Shown piece after piece: positions 1-5,989 of a stretch of DNA of 6,837 nt. The position numbers were made by a program, and so were the translations under genes. A model generated the notes under the pieces. The model searched no databases and was not told the DNA's origin. It saw only the letters and a list, made by a program, of their open reading frames with translations. This DNA is from Chloroflexota bacterium (GTDB taxonomy: Bacteria > Chloroflexota > Anaerolineae > Aggregatilineales > Phototrophicaceae): assembly GCA_003242205.1 (NCBI GenBank), contig QGUR01000253.1:1-6837 (forward strand), in the 5' to 3' direction. The number at the start of each line of letters is the position of its first letter. Positions within the stretch are counted from its first letter, which is position 1.

Positions 1-569
1 GGCTGCTCGCCTGTCCACTGCATCAACACGAGCTTGAGCGGTGTATTCAGCAGGTCGACCGTCACCGGCTGCCATTCTTCGGCGCGCGGGTCGAAAAACT
101 GCTCGGCAACCATGCCACCCGCCAGCGCCTGCCCCGGTTGCAGCGACATCTGCCCCTCTTGCAGCGTGACGCCCAGATACGGCAACAGGCGCTCGTCGAT
201 GCCGACAATCTGCATGTAGCCGACATAGTCGCCCGCTTCGAGCTGGCCGCTCTGCAGATTCACCAGCGGGATGACCGCCTGAACGCCCTCGATCTGCCAG
301 AAAGCGCGCACGGCGTCGGGCGTCAATTGCGGGACATCCTCTAAGCTGGAAGCGCCGGGCCCGCGTCCCCAGTTGGGATAGACCTCGATCTGCGTCAGCG
401 AACCGCTGGAGCCGATTCCTGCTTCCGCCGCTTCCTGCAGGCCGATCGTCAGCGCGATGAGGAGGACGACGGCTGCCGTGCCGACGAGCACACCGCCCGC
501 CGTCATGACCAGCCGGGCGCGCGCGCGGGCCAGATTGCCAAACGCAAGCCGCGCCAGTTCGAAGAACAT
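1..569 (-). CDS. MacB/FtsX-type ABC transporter permease, N-terminal part (truncated by window edge)
   Basis: Open from an ATG at 569 to the left edge, giving 189 residues and no stop, so the C-terminal part lies outside the window. The protein begins with a short basic amphipathic segment (residues 1-20, MFFELARLAFGNLARARARL). One membrane helix follows at about 22-43, and then an extracytoplasmic domain that fits the MacB periplasmic-core fold (conserved-looking features are a beta strand IEVYP at 61-65 and GIDERLLPYLGV at 123-134). That is the standard N-terminus of type VII ABC (MacB/LolCE/FtsX) permeases, whose other three helices would lie beyond the edge. A good ribosome site, AAGGAG at 583-578, lies 8 nt before the ATG. 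It follows the CARDB gene by 36 nt and is the last visible gene of the operon; the ATPase partner is encoded two genes upstream. The family is fairly sure; the transported substrate is unknown. Confidence 0.85.
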   Translation of the reverse strand, partial: MFFELARLAFGNLARARARLVMTAGGVLVGTAAVVLLIALTIGLQEAAEAGIGSSGSLTQIEVYPNWGRGPGASSLEDVPQLTPDAVRAFWQIEGVQAVIPLVNLQSGQLEAGDYVGYMQIVGIDERLLPYLGVTLQEGQMSLQPGQALAGGMVAEQFFDPRAEEWQPVTVDLLNTPLKLVLMQWTGEQ

Positions 570-605
570 CAGCCCTGCTCCTTATCCCCGCCGTATCGAC
601 GCGCG

Positions 606-2687
606 CTAACTGCCCAGCCCGAGGAAGCCGAGCAACAGGCGACCGAGCGTATTATCGTCCTCAGGTTCGCCGGCGGGCATCGGCGTTTCCTCCACCGGCG
701 GTGGCTCCTCCGGCGGCGGTGGCGGCTCGACCGCTTCGCTGTCATACGTCAAAACGATGGTTTCCGGCTGGTTGAGGTCGTTGATGTAGTGCAGCGTCAC
801 GGTCACGCGCACCGGGCCGGCTTCCAGCGGCATGATCATGGCGTTGACCATCGCGTCGCCGTCTGCCGCCAGCGGGCCAAGCAGCGTCGACGCGCCTTCG
901 ATCACTTCACCCTGATTCGTTTCGACCGTTGCCTCGCGCAGTTCGATGCTGCTGGAACCGATATTCAGCAATTCCAGCGCCACGGGGAACGGCTCGCCGA
1001 CGGTCGCCGGGTCTGGCAGCGGGGTTTGCAGGCGCGTTTGCAGCTTCGGCGGCGCAATGACGACAACGCTGGCGCGAAGATTTTCCTGCGCGCTGCCGCC
1101 GCCCGGCAGCGTATAGCGCAGCGTCACCGGCAGACCATAAATGCCGCTGCTGACCGTGCCATTGACGATGAATTCCTGTTCAAGCCGGACCTCGCCGCCG
1201 CCAGCTTCGATCTGGCCGACGTAGACAGTCCCCCCGGCTCCCAGCGGCGCGAAGGTACTGCTCGGCGTCGTGCTGGTCGAACCGCCGCGCGACGAACCGC
1301 CTGTGCTATCGCTGCCGCCGTCGTCGCTCTCAACCGAACCGAACGTCACCAGCAGGTCATTGGCCGCCGCATCGCCAACGTTCTTCAGTGTCAGGCTGAG
1401 GATGAAGCGGTCGCCGGGCTTCAGCGCGTCGGCGCCAAAGTCATACGATTCGAGCAGCAGGAGCGGTTCCGGCTCGATCACTTCGGCCACATTGATCGTC
1501 ATCGAGCTGGTCGTCTCATGCCGTTCGCCGTCGCTCAGATACGATAACGTCACGGGCTGCGACTGCGGGCCCGGATCGGCGTTCGCGCGCACGATGAGCG
1601 GCAATTCCAGACTCGAACTCGCCCCCGGCGCGAGATCGCCCAGCGGAAAAGTATCCCCCTGCGGCCCGGCCAGCAGCACACTGTTCTCGCCGGCCACGCG
1701 CAGCAGAACCTGCAAGGCCGTATCGTTGCCCGTGTTCATGATCAGCACCGTGACCTTCGCCGCCTCGCCCGGAATGACCGGGTTCGGCTCGGTCATATAG
1801 CGCACCAGCGTCACCTGCGAGGCTTCAGCCACCGCGCGCACGTTGACGCTGAGCGTCGCGTTGCTGGTGTACGACTGCCCCTCGAAGTCATGATAGGTCA
1901 GTGTAATCGGAATGCTGGCCGGGCCTTCGGGCGTGTCCATGGCAGAGACGACGCCAAGCGAAACCGTAAACCCACCGCCGACGGGCAGGTCCGGCAGCGT
2001 CGCGCCCGACTGACCGTTGGCGGGCACGAACTTACCACCCGGGTCGAGCGAAACGGATACGCCCAGCGCCGGGCGGCTGCCCTGATTGACGACTTCGAAC
2101 GTCACTACCGTGCCTTCGCCGGGTGCGATGCTCGCCGGGTTGGCGGCAAAGCCGCGCACCAGCAGCGACGGCTGGCCCGGGACAATCGTCGGCACAGGCG
2201 TTTCGGTCGGCAGCGGGCGCTCGGTTGGCTCCGGCCCCGCCGTCGCCGGGGGCGGCAGCACGCGCAGCCGGTTTGGAGAGCGCGCGACGCCACGGTCGGG
2301 ATCGGTCGCTTCGATTTCGTACTCGCCGGGCGGAATCGTCTCCGGTAGGGTCGCCGTCAACGACATTGCATTGACAAACTGCGTTTCCAGCAGGCCATAG
2401 CCGACCAGCCGCACGCGCGTGTGCTCTGTGAAATTGCCACCAAAGACCGAAATGCTGCCACCAATCCCGCTGGTGATCTGCGTCGGTTCGGAGGTGGTGA
2501 TATAGACCGGCGGTGTGCCTGTCGGCTCCCCGGTCGGAATCGCGGTCGGTTCCTCCGTCACGGGCGGCGGTGGAGGTGGCTCCTCCGTTCCCTCCTGCGC
2601 GGAGGCCGCCCACAGGCCAGAACCAAGCGCGATCAGCGCCAGCAGTACCAGCGCCGCCCGCGCGTAGAATCTCGTTCTAGGCAACAT
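606..2687 (-). CDS. Secreted IPT/TIG plus four-repeat CARDB-like protein of an ABC operon
   Basis: A 693-residue extracytoplasmic protein. Residues 1-30 are a signal peptide with a basic start, a Leu/Ala core and an A-S-A cleavage motif before Gln31; no lipobox is present. A Pro/Glu/Thr linker (36-69) leads to an IPT/TIG-like Ig domain at about 62-144 (SVFGGNF at 80-86, then PPGEYEIEATDP). A second Pro/Thr linker follows at 145-172. Four Ig-like CARDB/DUF11-type repeats come next at about 173-285, 291-401, 408-545 and 548-652. Each has an N-x-G turn (VVNQG, IMNTG, LKNVG, LLNIG) and a late VTLxY-type strand. The end is Pro/Glu-rich (652-678) with a short hydrophobic stretch LGRLLLGFLGLGS. I place the start at ATG 2687: it begins the signal peptide and has a GAGAG site at 2696-2692. 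An in-frame ATG at 2738 has no ribosome site and would bury the signal. The start overlaps the ATPase gene by 11 nt, so translation is probably coupled. It probably acts with the flanking ABC components at the outer membrane face or cell surface; the exact role is unknown. Confidence 0.85.
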   Translation of the reverse strand: MLPRTRFYARAALVLLALIALGSGLWAASAQEGTEEPPPPPPVTEEPTAIPTGEPTGTPPVYITTSEPTQITSGIGGSISVFGGNFTEHTRVRLVGYGLLETQFVNAMSLTATLPETIPPGEYEIEATDPDRGVARSPNRLRVLPPPATAGPEPTERPLPTETPVPTIVPGQPSLLVRGFAANPASIAPGEGTVVTFEVVNQGSRPALGVSVSLDPGGKFVPANGQSGATLPDLPVGGGFTVSLGVVSAMDTPEGPASIPITLTYHDFEGQSYTSNATLSVNVRAVAEASQVTLVRYMTEPNPVIPGEAAKVTVLIMNTGNDTALQVLLRVAGENSVLLAGPQGDTFPLGDLAPGASSSLELPLIVRANADPGPQSQPVTLSYLSDGERHETTSSMTINVAEVIEPEPLLLLESYDFGADALKPGDRFILSLTLKNVGDAAANDLLVTFGSVESDDGGSDSTGGSSRGGSTSTTPSSTFAPLGAGGTVYVGQIEAGGGEVRLEQEFIVNGTVSSGIYGLPVTLRYTLPGGGSAQENLRASVVVIAPPKLQTRLQTPLPDPATVGEPFPVALELLNIGSSSIELREATVETNQGEVIEGASTLLGPLAADGDAMVNAMIMPLEAGPVRVTVTLHYINDLNQPETIVLTYDSEAVEPPPPPEEPPPVEETPMPAGEPEDDNTLGRLLLGFLGLGS

Positions 2688-3420
2688 CGTTCTCTCTTTC
2701 GCGGGCAGCCTGCAACTGGTCGCCGATAATGCGTCCATCTTTCAGGTGCAAAAGGCGGTCGGCGTAGGCCGCCACGCCCGCATCATGTGTCACCACGACA
2801 ATCGTTTTGCCGCGTTTGCTGCACAGCCAGCGCAGCAACTGCATAACCGTTCTGCCGGTCCGGCTGTCGAGCGCGCCGGTTGGCTCGTCGCCCATGATGA
2901 TCGGCGGATCGTTGAACAGCGCCCGCGCAATGGCGACGCGCTGCTGCTGCCCGCCGGATAACTGGTTGGGCCGGTGGCCCATGCGTTCGCCCATGCCGAG
3001 CATGACCAGCAACCGCATGGCCCGTTCCTCGCGCCGGTGGCGCGGCATGCCGGCGAAGATGCCGGGCAGGGCGACGTTTTCCAGCGCGGTCATCGTCGGC
3101 ACAAGGTGGAACGCCTGAAAAATGAAACCGATCTTCCGGCTGCGAAAATGCGCCAGTTGCTCGCCGTTCATGCCGTCCAGACGTTCGCCGTCGATCTCAA
3201 TCGCGCCATGCGTGGGCCGGTCCAGCCCGCCGAGCAGATAGAGCAGCGTGCTTTTGCCGGAACCGCTCGGCCCCATGATGCCGACGAACTGCCCTTTCGG
3301 GATATGAAGATCGACGCCGCGCAGCGCCTGCACCCACTGGTCGCCCAGTTGAAAGTGCTTGTGCAAGCCCTGCCCGACGATCATCGGTACACGCGATGCA
3401 CGTCCATTGGTGGATGCCAT
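2677..3420 (-). CDS. ABC transporter ATP-binding protein, MacB/LolD type
   Basis: A complete 247-residue nucleotide-binding subunit that powers an ABC complex from the cytoplasmic side. All core motifs are intact: Walker A GPSGSGKST at 50-58, Q-loop Gln102 (FIFQAFHLVP), signature LSGGQQQRVAIARAL at 154-168, Walker B IIMGDEP with catalytic Glu179, D-loop GALD at 182-185, and H-loop His212 (VVVTHD). The FQxFHLxPTxTALENVxLP pattern and a length near 230-250 are typical of the LolD/MacB/FtsE group, which pairs with four-helix FtsX-type permeases. The permease starting at 569 is the obvious partner. The ATG at 3420 is preceded by AGGGGA with 6 nt spacing; Met13 is a less likely start. The gene lies 42 nt after the YIP1-family gene, and its stop codon lies inside the start of the CARDB gene. 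I did not give it a symbol because the substrate (lipoprotein, peptide, macrolide or other) is not determined by the ATPase. Confidence 0.95.
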   Translation of the reverse strand: MASTNGRASRVPMIVGQGLHKHFQLGDQWVQALRGVDLHIPKGQFVGIMGPSGSGKSTLLYLLGGLDRPTHGAIEIDGERLDGMNGEQLAHFRSRKIGFIFQAFHLVPTMTALENVALPGIFAGMPRHRREERAMRLLVMLGMGERMGHRPNQLSGGQQQRVAIARALFNDPPIIMGDEPTGALDSRTGRTVMQLLRWLCSKRGKTIVVVTHDAGVAAYADRLLHLKDGRIIGDQLQAARERENDVA

Positions 3421-3462
3421 CTCAAATCCCCTGCCCGTCGCCGGGCTACATCATTTAACGGG

Positions 3463-4521
3463 CTAACCGGCCAGCGGCCCGTTCGGGACTGGCTCGACAG
3501 GGCGTTCGGGCAAAGGCGCTGCCTCTCTCTGAAGTTCCGCGCCCTCCTCAGCAACGCCCTTATCGGGAAACAGCATCCCATCGAGCGGTAACTCACTCAT
3601 CTCGCCATCGGGCATAACGCCTTCGGTCAGCGGTTCGATGACCGCTTCAGCGCCGGGGGCCTCAACCTCGCCCGTCAGGACCGGCGTGACCACCACAACC
3701 GTCGCCCAGATGAGCACCGTCGCCAGCGACGCCCACCAGCGGCCTCTCAGCGCGCCGCGCGCGCCGGTATAGAGCAGGATCAGGCTCCACAACCAGAAGA
3801 GCGTGAAACGCGAGGCCAGCGACAGCAGCACCGCCTGAGCAAATGGCGTCGCCTCCCGGTAAACCGGCCACTCGACAACCAGACCGGTCAACCCCGGCGC
3901 GCCAGGCTCGCCGCCGGCGGCGTAGTACAGCAATTGCAGACCAGCCATCAGCGCCAGCGGCACGCTTGCGTAAACGGCGATCTGAAAATTCAGCCCCAAT
4001 TTCGGCGCGCGCCCGTTGAACAGCGACACCTCAGACAGCAGTAGCGCCTGCACGATCCAGACCAGCACGAAACCGCCCCCCGCCAGCAGCGCGGTGGTCC
4101 AGGTTGCGGACACGCTGGAAGCGCCCCCGGACGGCGCGCCCGCGCCCGGCATCATCTCGATAGGCATCCCCATGCCCGGCGGTATCCCCATATCGATACC
4201 GCCGCTCATGCCCGGATCGCCCATAGGGTCCATGATCGGCCCGTTCAGACCCGGCGACATCTCTATCCCAGCGTCCGCGTTCATTTCCGCCTGACGCACG
4301 GCCGTGAATGCTGCCAGCGCGAAAATCAGCGCCGCGACGACCAGCCACTGCCGCCCGTCCTGAACTGCGGGCAGCGTGCGAAAGAAGTATCCGGGTTGCA
4401 GCAGCAACGTGGTGATTTGTGCGATTAGGCCTCGAGGACGCGTCTGCTGCACCAGCCGGTACTCCTGAGCACGACGGCGGGAAACAGAGGGCGCATCCGT
4501 TTGAAGATCAAGATTTGCCAC
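3463..4521 (-). CDS. YIP1-family integral membrane protein with Met-rich loop and acidic tail
   Basis: A 352-residue polytopic protein. A cytosolic, basic N-terminus (1-35) contains the segment LIAQITTLLLQPGYFFRTLP at 32-51, which resembles the start of bacterial Yip1 domains. Five predicted helices lie at about 57-75, 142-164, 179-202, 228-252 and 263-283, the usual Yip1 number. A long loop at 76-141 between helices 1 and 2 is rich in Met, Gly and Pro (10 Met in residues 80-124). The C-terminal 69 residues are acidic, Pro-rich and probably disordered. The start is a GTG at 4521, supported by GAGGAG at 4533-4528 with 6 nt spacing. It is the first gene of the four-gene operon. Bacterial YIP1 proteins often neighbour ABC genes and are thought to be membrane assembly or scaffold proteins, but no activity is established; any role here is inference. 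It could instead be an accessory permease subunit. Confidence 0.75.
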   Translation of the reverse strand: MANLDLQTDAPSVSRRRAQEYRLVQQTRPRGLIAQITTLLLQPGYFFRTLPAVQDGRQWLVVAALIFALAAFTAVRQAEMNADAGIEMSPGLNGPIMDPMGDPGMSGGIDMGIPPGMGMPIEMMPGAGAPSGGASSVSATWTTALLAGGGFVLVWIVQALLLSEVSLFNGRAPKLGLNFQIAVYASVPLALMAGLQLLYYAAGGEPGAPGLTGLVVEWPVYREATPFAQAVLLSLASRFTLFWLWSLILLYTGARGALRGRWWASLATVLIWATVVVVTPVLTGEVEAPGAEAVIEPLTEGVMPDGEMSELPLDGMLFPDKGVAEEGAELQREAAPLPERPVEPVPNGPLAG

Positions 4522-4540
4522 GCGTCACTCCTCAAGTCTC

Positions 4541-4559
4541 TGCGACTAAATACGTCGCA
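4541..4559. promoter_or_regulatory. Perfect inverted repeat just upstream of the operon's first gene
   Basis: Arms TGCGAC and GTCGCA are perfect complements around a 7-nt AT-rich centre (TAAATAC). The repeat ends 7 nt upstream of the ribosome site of the YIP1-family gene. It lies inside the predicted 5' leader, so it could form a small RNA hairpin affecting initiation, or be a dyad operator. The centre contains CTAAAT, the same half-site as the larger dyad at 5895-5912. The symmetry is seen directly; the function is inferred. Confidence 0.4.
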
Positions 4560-4584
4560 AGACCGTTTTTGGTTCCACAGCGCC

Positions 4585-4613
4585 ATTATGCCAGACGGGG
4601 GTTAGGCGCTCCA
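4585..4613 (-). promoter_or_regulatory. Candidate sigma70-type promoter for the YIP1-ABC operon
   Basis: On the minus strand a CATAAT -10 element (4590-4585, five of six matches to TATAAT) lies 17 nt after TGGAGC (4613-4608, three of six matches to TTGACA). Transcription would start near 4578 and give a leader of about 57 nt that contains the inverted repeat at 4541-4559. The -10 is good and the -35 weak, so an activator might be needed. No better match was found by eye elsewhere in the 317-bp gap. Confidence 0.4.
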
Positions 4614-4780
4614 CGACGCGAAACCACCGTCCGGGTAACGACTTCGTAACGCGATCATATGCAGTTGCATTGCGCGTTCAAGGGCCAGCTACCCAAACGT
4701 ATCGCTTGGTTATGAGGACCTTCCGGGGCAGCGCGGGAAAACCGGGCCCCATCAGGCGGTAAATCACTGATCCGGGAGAT

Positions 4781-4813
4781 AAAACAGGGGCGGCCTGACA
4801 ACGGCCACCCCTG
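4781..4813 (-). terminator. Rho-independent terminator of the ArsR-type regulator gene
   Basis: On the minus strand, arms at 4813-4803 and 4795-4785 pair in 10 of 11 positions (one mismatch) around a 7-nt loop, and the stem is very GC-rich. The stem is followed at once by TTTTAT. It begins 26 nt after the regulator's stop codon. The T run is on the minus-strand side only, which fixes the direction. Confidence 0.85.
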
Positions 4814-4838
4814 CGCTGCAGACGGTTCCAGACGCCAG

Positions 4839-5837
4839 TTAGCTGGCGAAGAGTTCCAGCAGTTTCTGGCCGCGCGGCGTCAGGTGATAATAGACCTTGT
4901 TGCTGCTGCGCTTCGGTTCTACCAGCCCCGCCTGATTCAGACGACCTAGCTGCTGCGACACGGCCCCCGACGTGATGTTGAGCCGTCGCGCCAGTTCGGA
5001 CGTATGCGCGGGCGTTTTCAGGGCCACAAGCAGCCGCGCTTTCCCGGAACCCAGCGCCAGTTGCAGCGCTTCTTCAGGGTCCGGCAGCGGCGCGCCATAC
5101 CACAACCCGGCCCCGCGCGCGCCGTAAATGAACATCGGCGCCCACTCCGGCGAGACCTGCCATGACAAATCCCGACAGGCGAAAATGACCGGCACAAGGT
5201 TCAGCCCACGTCCGTCAAGCGAATACTCGGTGGTCGGATCGCAGTAGTAGTACTCCTTGTGAAGCTGGATCACGTTTGGCCGGAAGCGCACGATTGGGCT
5301 GAGGTTAACGAAAAGGCACTCCGCGCCATCAAGCGCCAGTTCCCGCGCGCGAAAAAGCACATCGTTCTCCAGCACGTCGATGATCCGCGGCCAGTACGCC
5401 GCCAGCGTTCGGTTCCAGTACAACCGCATCTCGTCCAGCAAACGGTCGAGCGCTTCATCAGGATGGGCCAGAAAATGCAGCCGCTCCGGCGATTCGCCGT
5501 CGAGCGCGATCAGCGTGCGAACGTTTTTACGGATCGTCTCATGCGGCGTTTCCCGAACGCGCGCGAATTCCTCTTCGATTTCGACCTCGCGGCGTGTTGG
5601 CGTCGGCGTAATGAAGTCAGCGACGTAATCGCGCGGCAAAATCAGCGCGTCCATGTACGGCAATGGCGTATCGTGCAGCGCGTGACGCACCTCGTCGGCC
5701 CAGCGCGGGAACAGACTCGCGCCATCAGCACGAAGCCGTTTGTAGCTCATCGAAAGTTCGACAAGCGGGCTGTAAGCGAAGCGAATATTCGCCAGATCGG
5801 TAGGCTGAAGTTCAATCGAAATCATGCCTGCAACCAT
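4839..5837 (-). CDS. ArsR-type winged-helix regulator with large N-terminal domain (DUF5937-like)
   Basis: A 332-residue protein, about three times the length of a classical ArsR/SmtB repressor. The DNA-binding winged helix is at the C-terminus (about 255-330). It has an entry helix ARLLVALKTPAHTSELARRL (267-286), a recognition helix TSGAVSQQLGRLNQAGLV (289-306), and a wing with KRSSNKVYYHLTPRG (309-323). The N-terminal 250 residues carry FAYSPLVELSMSYKRL (20-35), which I recognise as the start of the DUF5937-type domain found in such regulators. No CxC metal motif is present; the three Cys (174, 199, 221) are scattered, so a metal sensor is unlikely and a small-molecule or protein ligand is more plausible. 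ATG at 5837 is chosen, although its GGAG lies only 2 nt upstream; Met5 (5825) would instead have 14 nt spacing, so the start is uncertain by four codons. It is followed by a strong terminator and is divergent from the small gene at 5990. It may autoregulate or control either neighbour. Confidence 0.88.
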   Translation of the reverse strand: MVAGMISIELQPTDLANIRFAYSPLVELSMSYKRLRADGASLFPRWADEVRHALHDTPLPYMDALILPRDYVADFITPTPTRREVEIEEEFARVRETPHETIRKNVRTLIALDGESPERLHFLAHPDEALDRLLDEMRLYWNRTLAAYWPRIIDVLENDVLFRARELALDGAECLFVNLSPIVRFRPNVIQLHKEYYYCDPTTEYSLDGRGLNLVPVIFACRDLSWQVSPEWAPMFIYGARGAGLWYGAPLPDPEEALQLALGSGKARLLVALKTPAHTSELARRLNITSGAVSQQLGRLNQAGLVEPKRSSNKVYYHLTPRGQKLLELFAS

Positions 5838-5861
5838 ATCTCCGTGTTATCCGCCACCACC

Positions 5862-5867
5862 ACTATA
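5862..5867 (-). promoter_or_regulatory. Possible -10 element of the regulator gene
   Basis: On the minus strand TATAGT (five of six matches to TATAAT) lies 24 nt upstream of the regulator's ATG, which would give a very short leader of about 18 nt. No recognisable -35 lies 16-19 nt further upstream, because that stretch is GC-rich (ACCGGC). The dyad at 5895-5912 is upstream of it. Confidence 0.3.
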
Positions 5868-5894
5868 CGCCCGAATCAGAGCCGGCCGGTAGTC

Positions 5895-5912
5895 ATTTAG
5901 TTTTTTCTAAAT
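5895..5912. promoter_or_regulatory. Inverted repeat ATTTAG-N6-CTAAAT, candidate operator
   Basis: Perfect 6-bp arms flank a T6 spacer, and the symmetry partly continues outward (TC-A on the left, T-CA on the right, with one mismatch). It is a strikingly AT-rich island in GC-rich DNA, placed between two divergent genes, one of which encodes a winged-helix repressor. AT-rich dyads near promoters are typical ArsR-family operators. It lies only 3 nt before the plus-strand -35 element at 5916. The symmetry is seen directly; regulator binding is inferred. Confidence 0.45.
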
Positions 5913-5915
5913 CAG

Positions 5916-5944
5916 TTCACTTCTCGCCAGCGGAGGCGTACAGT
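5916..5944 (+). promoter_or_regulatory. Candidate sigma70-type promoter for the small divergent gene
   Basis: TTCACT (5916-5921) and TACAGT (5939-5944) each match consensus at four of six positions and are separated by exactly 17 nt. Transcription would start near 5951, within the 12-bp palindrome at 5948-5959, and give a leader of about 40 nt. The match is moderate, but spacing and position fit the small gene well. Confidence 0.4.
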
Positions 5945-5947
5945 GAA

Positions 5948-5959
5948 GCTGTCGACAGC
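5948..5959. promoter_or_regulatory. Perfect 12-bp palindrome at the predicted transcription start
   Basis: GCTGTCGACAGC reads the same on both strands and lies 4-15 nt after the candidate -10 element, across the predicted +1. A protein bound here would block transcription of the small gene. A chance GC-rich palindrome is possible, since only one copy is visible. Confidence 0.3.
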
Positions 5960-5989
5960 AATGGCCGGCAGTGGCGAGGAAGCGACAGC

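Larger units (their letters stand above)
4522..4838. other. Intergenic region between regulator gene and YIP1-ABC operon
   Basis: This 317-bp stretch separates two co-directional minus-strand genes. It holds the terminator at 4781-4813, the promoter candidate at 4585-4613 and the inverted repeat at 4541-4559. Between about 4620 and 4780 I see only minor symmetry (ATGCA-GT-TGCAT at 4659-4670) and no convincing gene, RNA or riboswitch. The terminator implies that the regulator and the operon are separate transcription units. Confidence 0.7.

Noticed and set aside
34..344. Two plus-strand frames at the left end
   Set aside because: Antisense to the MacB-type permease, whose N-terminal helix and periplasmic core read cleanly on the minus strand.
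789..1547. Long plus-strand open frame (252 codons) antisense to the CARDB gene
   Set aside because: The translation is Arg/Gln/His/Ala-rich with no recognisable domain, as expected from the opposite strand of a GC-rich gene. It lies wholly within a well-supported secreted-protein gene.
1270..1800. Plus-strand open frame of 176 codons
   Set aside because: Ser/Pro/Arg-rich antisense shadow of the CARDB repeats, with no domain or signal.
2032..2613. Minus-strand frame of 193 codons overlapping the CARDB gene's N-terminal part
   Set aside because: Out-of-frame reading rich in Arg/Gly/Asp. The main frame there encodes the linkers, the TIG domain and the first CARDB repeat.
2974..3591. Plus-strand frame of 205 codons across the ATPase-YIP1 junction
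   Set aside because: Antisense to intact Walker A and signature motifs of the ABC ATPase; the product has no coherent domain.
4659..4670. ATGCA-GT-TGCAT near-palindrome as an operator
   Set aside because: Arms are only 5 bp, no promoter element is close, and one such match is expected by chance in a gap of this size.
4833..4848. CGCCAG-TTAG-CTGGCG hairpin over the regulator's stop codon as the terminator
   Set aside because: The stem is only 6 bp with no following T run. The hairpin at 4785-4813 with TTTTAT is much the better terminator.
5259..5900. Plus-strand frame of 213 codons antisense to the regulator
   Set aside because: The opposite strand encodes a clear winged-helix regulator with its own terminator; the antisense product is Arg/Gln-rich shadow.
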